Shown: positions 59,232 to 64,000 of the stretch, in pieces
Layout: each line of letters begins with the position of its first letter
Position numbering within the stretch: position 1 is the stretch's first letter
Assembly (NCBI GenBank): GCA_020721065.1
Contig: DYNM01000002.1
Span: forward strand, 111,823-175,822
From: Thiocystis violascens
Lineage (GTDB): Bacteria > Pseudomonadota > Gammaproteobacteria > Chromatiales > Chromatiaceae
DNA length: 64,000 bases
Reading direction: 5' to 3'
The notes under the pieces: generated by a model
Databases searched by the model: none
What the model was told of the DNA's origin: nothing
What the model saw: only the letters and a program-made list of their open reading frames with translations
Made by a program: the position numbers and the translations under genes

Positions 59232-59918
59232 TTAAGTGTGCCGCCGCCGCAATTGCCAACCGAGCGGGCTGAGTCCAGCCAGAATGAGCGCCAGCGAAGC
59301 GGGAACAGAAGCCGGATTGGGCGGTGCATACAAATTGGCAGTCACGATGTCATCCACGTTATAGACAAACCATGGGCCGCCAGGGCCACCAAATGCGGTC
59401 ACGCTTGCCGTCGTGAAGGCAGCGGCGGTATCAATGATGCCAAGAAAATACACGCTATCATCATCAAGCGGCACACCCGCAGCGGCGACTAAACCGACGC
59501 TCGTATTGCCTGCTGTCAGGGTGATGTCGCCATTCAACATCTCGCCAGCAGTGATGAAGGTCATGCCAATGGCAAAACTGTTGGAAAAACTCAAATCAAA
59601 GTCGTCGCCGTCCAGAAACACGCCACCGTCATCAGTGCCGAGATAATTCGTTCCCGAAGTGGTGAGATTATCATTACGCACCTGCATTGATACGTCATAC
59701 GAGGCGAGTTCATTGTAATTAAAAGTAATGCCGTCCAACGCATCACCGTTGCCAATCAGTAAACCCGCATTTATTGAATCTGAATCAAAATCCAGAGTGT
59801 GGGTGGTTAAACCCGTCAGCGCCGTTAGAAATTCGACGCGGTTGGTATAAGCAATTGGCGCGGATTGGGCAGTCGCACTGACCAGCGCCAGCGCCGCAAT
59901 AAATATAAAACGTGACAT
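59232..59918 (-). CDS. Exported protein with a PEP-CTERM-like sorting signal
   Basis: This protein of about 228 residues has a signal peptide (FIFIAALALVSATAQSAPI) and a beta-rich middle of low complexity in Asp, Asn and Gly (LDGDDFDLSFSNSFAIGMTF). The C-terminus reads ASVPASLALILAGLSPLGWQ followed by LRRRH, which is the PEP-CTERM arrangement (motif, helix, Arg cluster), with VPA in place of PEP. Such proteins are cut by exosortase and reach the outer surface. ATG 59918 follows GGAG. Its function is unknown. Confidence 0.8.
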   Translation of the reverse strand: MSRFIFIAALALVSATAQSAPIAYTNRVEFLTALTGLTTHTLDFDSDSINAGLLIGNGDALDGITFNYNELASYDVSMQVRNDNLTTSGTNYLGTDDGGVFLDGDDFDLSFSNSFAIGMTFITAGEMLNGDITLTAGNTSVGLVAAAGVPLDDDSVYFLGIIDTAAAFTTASVTAFGGPGGPWFVYNVDDIVTANLYAPPNPASVPASLALILAGLSPLGWQLRRRHT

Positions 59919-60056
59919 ATCGTGATTACTCCGAGTGGTTGTTAGGCGAATTGCCACCGAACGCATAACGCCCAATGGCGGTTTTATGGATGGTTAAACG
60001 TTTTCAATTGCGGTTTTTATTCATGCAGCCGCAATTAAAAAGCAAAAAAATCAAAA

Positions 60057-61058
60057 TCACTGTCCGGCGCGGACGAGGCGAACGTGGCCGTCGTTGAGCC
60101 GATTGTTGTTGTTGGCGATGCCATCGTAGAAATTCACGTTCCACGCGTAGCCCGCGTAGCTGGCATTCGGAGACCCGGACCAAAACCACGAACTCGGCAT
60201 ATTTGGAAACGCCCATGCCACGATTGTCGGTTTATCGTAAGTGCCGGAGCAGTCTGTGTAATCAGCCTCCATACCAATGGTGATCGGCGTACCGCTGGAG
60301 CAATAGACCAGCGTTTTTAATTGATCAATAGTCGGAATACGAAAACCACCGGTGGCCGTTAATTCAATTGCTTCGGCATAGGTGTATGTATCACTTATTG
60401 CTGTGTTGTCTTTGCAGGTGCTGCCATCCCAGTACCAGCCAACGATGCACCGCTGCCATTCCAAACCCGTCTCCAAATCCCTGACAATCGAGCCGTCGCC
60501 GATCACTTGATAGCGAGTGTTAGGATCGTTGGGATTATCGGGACGGGGAAGGATGACAACAGCAGGACAGAATGACGCCGGAGTCGCGCTGTCGCTGGTC
60601 TGCAAGTCGCAGATTGCCGTGACAAATTCCTCTAGGTTGGTTGAGGTGACGTTGCCGTCGGCATCGGTCGCAATAATAAAGTCGGTGAGATTGGTCAAAA
60701 CAGGCAGATCGGCGATTTTGAGATAATCCAAGAGCGTGTCACCGAGTGACGTTGTTGTGACGTAATCAGATAGATCAAACCCGGCAACCGTTGTTTCCAA
60801 CGTATCAACTCGCCCATCAAGCGCCGTGAGATTCGACAAATCAGGTGCTGCCGGTAAAGCCGCGAGCTGCGCTTGCAAATTCGCGTTTTCGGTTTCTAAC
60901 TGAGTCACTTTCGTTTGAAGCGTTGAAACAGTGTTGATCAACGTGTTAATGGAGGTTTGTAAATCCTCCAGCGACACCCGTGCTGCCTGCGCAGCGGGTG
61001 CGAATGATATGGCGGTTGCCAAAGCAACCCACGACCATCGGGTCAAAATGCGAAACAT
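60057..61058 (-). CDS. Exported DUF1566 protein with an Asn-rich C-terminus
   Basis: This protein of about 333 residues has a signal peptide (LATAISFAPAAQAARVS), a coiled coil at about 25-75 (LQTSINTLINTVSTLQTKV), an acidic linker and a C-terminal DUF1566 domain from about residue 190. In that domain VRDLETGLEWQRC and FRIPTIDQLKTLVYC are typical, and it ends AGYAWNVNFYDGIANNNN then RLNDGHVRLVRAGQ. The tail resembles the C-type-lectin-like variable regions of retroelement target proteins. No reverse transcriptase is found in the window. Confidence 0.82.
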   Translation of the reverse strand: MFRILTRWSWVALATAISFAPAAQAARVSLEDLQTSINTLINTVSTLQTKVTQLETENANLQAQLAALPAAPDLSNLTALDGRVDTLETTVAGFDLSDYVTTTSLGDTLLDYLKIADLPVLTNLTDFIIATDADGNVTSTNLEEFVTAICDLQTSDSATPASFCPAVVILPRPDNPNDPNTRYQVIGDGSIVRDLETGLEWQRCIVGWYWDGSTCKDNTAISDTYTYAEAIELTATGGFRIPTIDQLKTLVYCSSGTPITIGMEADYTDCSGTYDKPTIVAWAFPNMPSSWFWSGSPNASYAGYAWNVNFYDGIANNNNRLNDGHVRLVRAGQ

Positions 61059-61215
61059 AAAATCAATCCTCGTCACTGTTTGAAAAACCAACTGGTATTC
61101 GCTCGGAATGCCACTAGCAAACGCACTAAAAGACATCGTGCGCCCGCCCGCCGGTTTCAGACTAACGAGAACAAAAATTCATACACCTGTCCTTTAGGGC
61201 AGGTTCGTCAAATTT

Positions 61216-61557
61216 TTATGTAGTATTTTTGCTAATACTTGGCAGCGCCCGCCTCGGTCGGGCAAGCCACGCCGCCAGCGGTTGAATCCGCGTCAATTCC
61301 TCGCCATGTGTACGCAGCACTTCTTCCGTGTCGTAGTCGGTCTGTAAAGTCAGCCAAAATCCCGGCGTTGTGCCAAAAGCGCGGGATAACCGCAACGCCG
61401 TATCCGCCGTAACGCCGCGCTTGCCGGAGCAGATTTCGCTAATGCGCATCGCTGGCACACCAATCTGCTTGGCGAGCCGGTATTGGCTGATGCCCATTGG
61501 TTCCAAAAACTCCTCGCGCAGCACCTCGCCGGGGTGAATATTTTTGATTGTGTCCAT
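61216..61557 (-). CDS. higA: HigA antitoxin
   Basis: This 113-residue protein has an XRE helix-turn-helix (QYRLAKQIGVPAMRISEICS) and the family segments IHPGEVLREEFLEPMG and ALRLSRAFGTTPGFWLTLQ. HigA binds and neutralises HigB and represses the operon. It follows higB by 9 bp, the usual toxin-first order. The N-terminal codons are repeated as a remnant at 61902-61935. Confidence 0.94.
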   Translation of the reverse strand: MDTIKNIHPGEVLREEFLEPMGISQYRLAKQIGVPAMRISEICSGKRGVTADTALRLSRAFGTTPGFWLTLQTDYDTEEVLRTHGEELTRIQPLAAWLARPRRALPSISKNTT

Positions 61558-61566
61558 GCTGTTTCC

Positions 61567-61848
61567 TCAGTGATAGTCGCAAATTTCCACGCGCTCGGCG
61601 TGACCGCTGTTCCACACGAAACAAATGCGCCACTGATCGTTAATTCGGATGCTGTGCTGTCCGGCGCGATCCCCTGAGAGTGCTTCCAGACGATTGGCGG
61701 GCGGGATGCGCAAATCGTCTAGGCGCTCTGCTGCATTGATCATGCGCAGTTTCCGACGTGCGATCTCCTGAATCTGACTCGGCAGCTTCTTGGTAAAGCG
61801 ACCTTGCCAGACGGTTTCTGTCGCATCGGTGTGGAATGAAATAATCAT
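61567..61848 (-). CDS. higB: HigB toxin
   Basis: This 93-residue RelE-superfamily mRNA interferase shows RKLRMINAAERLDDLRIPPA, NRLEALSGDRAGQHSIRIND and QWRICFVWN, the standard HigB core. It cuts ribosome-bound mRNA. The upstream 50 bp should hold the promoter and HigA operator. Confidence 0.94.
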   Translation of the reverse strand: MIISFHTDATETVWQGRFTKKLPSQIQEIARRKLRMINAAERLDDLRIPPANRLEALSGDRAGQHSIRINDQWRICFVWNSGHAERVEICDYH

Positions 61849-61890
61849 AGATTGATGTTATCGCTCAACGATACTATTACCAAGCGATAA

Positions 61891-61956
61891 GGGTAAGTAA
61901 CGGTGAATATTCCTGATCGTGTCCATGCTGTTTCCAACCACTACCGTTACTTACCC
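61891..61956. repeat. Inverted repeat enclosing a higA 5' fragment
   Basis: A perfect 13-bp inverted repeat, GGGTAAGTAACGG (61891-61903) and CCGTTACTTACCC (61944-61956), encloses 40 bp that contain a copy of the first codons of higA on the minus strand (61902-61935, 31 of 34 bases identical to 61533-61566). It overlaps the stop of the regulator gene. Confidence 0.75.
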
Positions 61957-62628
61957 CGCCTCATCTACCAACCGCACCAATTCAATCACGCTCTGAACTG
62001 CGAGATTTTCCATCGCGTTTTGGCGATGAAACTTAACGGTGCGCTCAACAATGCCGAGTGCCGCGCCAATCTCAGCATTCGCTTGTCCTTGTGCCACCCG
62101 CTGAATCACCTCGCGCTCGCGCTCGGTGAGCAACGCCATCCGCGCAATTACCACCGCCCGTCGTTCCCGCGCCAGCCGCCGCTCGGTACTCAGCGCCAGC
62201 GCCTTCGCCACCGCCGCCAGCAGCACATCGGCATCAACCGGCTTAATCAGGAAATCCACCGCACCCGCTCGAAATCCGGTAATCGCCTCATCAATGCCGC
62301 TGCTCCCACTGATAAAAATCAACGGCGCGTCGCGGTACAACGCCAACTGGCGCTGCAATTCCAGCCCATCAACGTCTGGCATACTCACGTCACTCAACAC
62401 ACAGCACGGTCCAGGGAAGCGCGGCTGCTTGTCCCGTAGCGTGGTTAAAAATGCCGCCGCTGATTCAAACGTCTCGCAGGCGTAGCCCTCCCATTCAATC
62501 AGTGCGGCGTAGATAAACCGAATCTCGGCATCATCATCAATCAACACCACCCGCCCCCGCGCACAACGAGCGGCAAGTTCTTGATCAGCGACGGTGACGG
62601 GACGGCGGGGTGACGGTGTTTCAACCAT
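61951..62628 (-). CDS. FixJ/LuxR-family response regulator
   Basis: This protein of about 225 residues has an N-terminal receiver (VVLIDDDAEIRFIY, phospho-Asp in CVLSDVSMPDVDG, Lys in FLIKPVD) and a C-terminal LuxR-type helix-turn-helix (LTEREREVIQRVAQG, EIGAALGIVERTVKFH). It binds DNA as a dimer in this family. ATG 62628 overlaps the kinase stop by 8 bp, so the two genes form a coupled pair. The sensor gene is upstream. Confidence 0.93.
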   Translation of the reverse strand: MVETPSPRRPVTVADQELAARCARGRVVLIDDDAEIRFIYAALIEWEGYACETFESAAAFLTTLRDKQPRFPGPCCVLSDVSMPDVDGLELQRQLALYRDAPLIFISGSSGIDEAITGFRAGAVDFLIKPVDADVLLAAVAKALALSTERRLARERRAVVIARMALLTEREREVIQRVAQGQANAEIGAALGIVERTVKFHRQNAMENLAVQSVIELVRLVDEAG

Positions 62629-63898
62629 TGTTTGATGCAAGCGGCAACGTCAGCGTCGCCACCGCGCCGCCCGGTGCATTGGTCAAAGTTAAATCGCCGC
62701 CGTGCTGCGCCGCGATGGTTTGTGAAATGGTAACGCCCATCCCTAAACCGCTGATTTTCGTGCTAAAAAACGGCTCACCAATTCGCGCCAACGCCTCAGC
62801 ACTCAACCCCGCGCCCGTGTCCTCAATGCGCAGCACTGCCATCCCCGTCTCCTCGCGCAAACTGATATGAATCTCGCGGCGTTCAGCATCAGCCAGCGCC
62901 TCAATCGCGTTGCGCAGGACATTGATGAGGATTTGCGACAGTTGCACCGCGTCAGCATTGATCCGCAACGGCGGCATGTGCGGGTCAAGCGTGATCGTCA
63001 CTCGCTGCGCCCGCGCTTCAGCGGCAATCAATTTGACGACATCCGGCACCAACTGCTGCAACGCCAACAGTTCGCACTGCGCCGGGCGAGGCCGAATAAA
63101 CCCGCGAATGCGCTCGATGATCTGGCTGGCGCGTTGGGTGTTGGTGACGATCCGCTCCAGCATGTCCGCCATCGGCGCGGCATCAGTGGCGGCTGCCCGC
63201 TGCAAACCGCGTTGCACGAGTTGCGCATTGGTCAAAATCGCCGCCAGCGGCTGATTTAACTCGTGTCCCAGCGAGGCCGACATCGCGCCGAGACAGCGTT
63301 GGCGATCCAGTTGGGTGAGCTGTTCACTCAGGCGCTGATTTTCCTCCGCCCGTGCTTGTGCGGCCGCAGCGGACATTTTGGCTTGAGTCGAGCGTTCGAG
63401 ATGCAGTCCCAAATAACCCATATTGGTGGCGATGGATGCGATCAATGTTGTGAGCGCCAACAGCAGTGCATCAACGCCTTGGGTCAGAATCGCTGCCTCA
63501 AAATGACCGAGTAACACATTGATCAGCCGAAAAGCGTACATGATGCCCATGAGCGCGTAAGGACCGGCGATCCAGAGCGCGTTGTGTAACGCTTGTCGCT
63601 GCCAGAGTCGCCATCCCCACTGTGCGAGGCGGATGTTGAGCGCCGCTAACATGAACATGATCCCGCCAAATACCAGCAATTTGTCGGTGGCAATGGCAGG
63701 CAACAATTCACGAGCGGCAATCAGTCCGATAGTCGGCAGCAGCCAGTGCGTCCAGTGGGTGGATTCACCCACCTCCAGCCGCAATGCCTGCATCTTGAGC
63801 AGCATGAAGAGAAAGACGAGAGCCAACGCAAAATCGATTGAAAAATGAGGGATTTGTTCGCGCAACGCGAATAACAACGATGATGCCGCGCTCACCAC
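62621..63898 (-). CDS. Sensor histidine kinase, N-terminally truncated
   Basis: The visible frame has 425 residues: about six membrane helices, a coiled coil, a HisKA domain with the phospho-His in GHELNQPLAAILTNAQ, and an ATPase (LRNAIEALADAE, EDTGAGL, GMGVTISQTIA). It pairs with the FixJ-like regulator next to it. The GTG at 63898 would start in the middle of what looks like a first helix, because the frame stays open upstream and reads QRTRAIQYWCIGGVVSAASS up to a stop at 63956-63958 without any ATG, GTG or TTG between. The true start is probably lost. Confidence 0.85.
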   Translation of the reverse strand: MVSAASSLLFALREQIPHFSIDFALALVFLFMLLKMQALRLEVGESTHWTHWLLPTIGLIAARELLPAIATDKLLVFGGIMFMLAALNIRLAQWGWRLWQRQALHNALWIAGPYALMGIMYAFRLINVLLGHFEAAILTQGVDALLLALTTLIASIATNMGYLGLHLERSTQAKMSAAAAQARAEENQRLSEQLTQLDRQRCLGAMSASLGHELNQPLAAILTNAQLVQRGLQRAAATDAAPMADMLERIVTNTQRASQIIERIRGFIRPRPAQCELLALQQLVPDVVKLIAAEARAQRVTITLDPHMPPLRINADAVQLSQILINVLRNAIEALADAERREIHISLREETGMAVLRIEDTGAGLSAEALARIGEPFFSTKISGLGMGVTISQTIAAQHGGDLTLTNAPGGAVATLTLPLASNNG

Positions 63899-63950
63899 GC
63901 CACCAATGCACCAGTATTGAATAGCGCGGGTGCGCTGACCGGATAAAACT

Positions 63951-64000
63951 AGGAGTTACGCAGTTGACCAAAAATAGCTTTAGAATATAGTCGATCCACC
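63951..64000. other. Possible edge of an inserted element
   Basis: The sequence AGGAGTTACGCAGTTGACC abuts the point where the kinase frame breaks. It may be the terminus of an insertion sequence continuing outside the window. No transposase is visible here. Confidence 0.3.

Overview
The window looks like a chromosomal segment of a gammaproteobacterium of roughly half G+C. The evidence is the long gammaproteobacterial-type IlvD, the mreBCD-mrdAB cell-shape cluster, the rplM-rpsI pair, CysZ, a HigBA module and a large chemosensory locus. A sulfur-oxidiser-like lineage (Thiotrichales or Chromatiales) is possible, but that is inference only.

Layout. 1-9716: the end of ubiD, ispG, a methyltransferase fused to a nuclease-like domain, a NUDIX protein, ilvD, lon and a SIR2-like protein. 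9909-13747: rpe and gph, then a C5-methyltransferase and NotI-like endonuclease pair inserted exactly behind gph and bracketed by a 133-bp direct repeat of the gph 3' end. 13812-25134: a ten-gene chemosensory operon on the minus strand, made of a receptor with two signalling hairpins, a triple-CheW protein, CheB, a HEAT-repeat protein, CheR, a response regulator, CheA, a small STAS-like protein, a second response regulator and a membrane receptor. Most of the genes from cheR to the STAS-like protein overlap by ATGA. 25508-28801: tRNA-Gln, rpsI, rplM, a zinc-ribbon protein and prfC. 28924-36303: thiD, then mreB, mreC, mreD, mrdA, rodA and murI. 36296-39319: a single-chain restriction-modification enzyme overlapping the end of murI. 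39331-47813: an eleven-gene operon joining Mrp antiporter subunits to Nuo/Mbh B, C, D and H subunits. 48028-55870: tRNA-Ser, a PAS receptor, a diguanylate cyclase, a hybrid kinase and a TolC-like protein. 55874-64000: aroC, an MFS carrier, cysZ, two exported proteins (a PEP-CTERM-like one and a DUF1566 one), higBA and a two-component pair whose kinase is cut at its N-terminus near the window edge.

The most unusual item is the Mrp-Nuo hybrid. It has the gene content of an Mbh/Mbx-type complex but no NuoI-like or MrpE-like gene. In its large subunit both hydrogenase CxxC motifs read CxxE, and its small subunit lacks one of the two tandem cluster cysteines. It is neither complex I nor an obvious [NiFe] hydrogenase. 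Other accessory themes are three unrelated restriction-modification loci beside housekeeping genes, several families of short palindromic repeats (three inserts lie in frame inside cheA), and an Asn-rich DUF1566 C-terminus resembling targets of diversity-generating retroelements.
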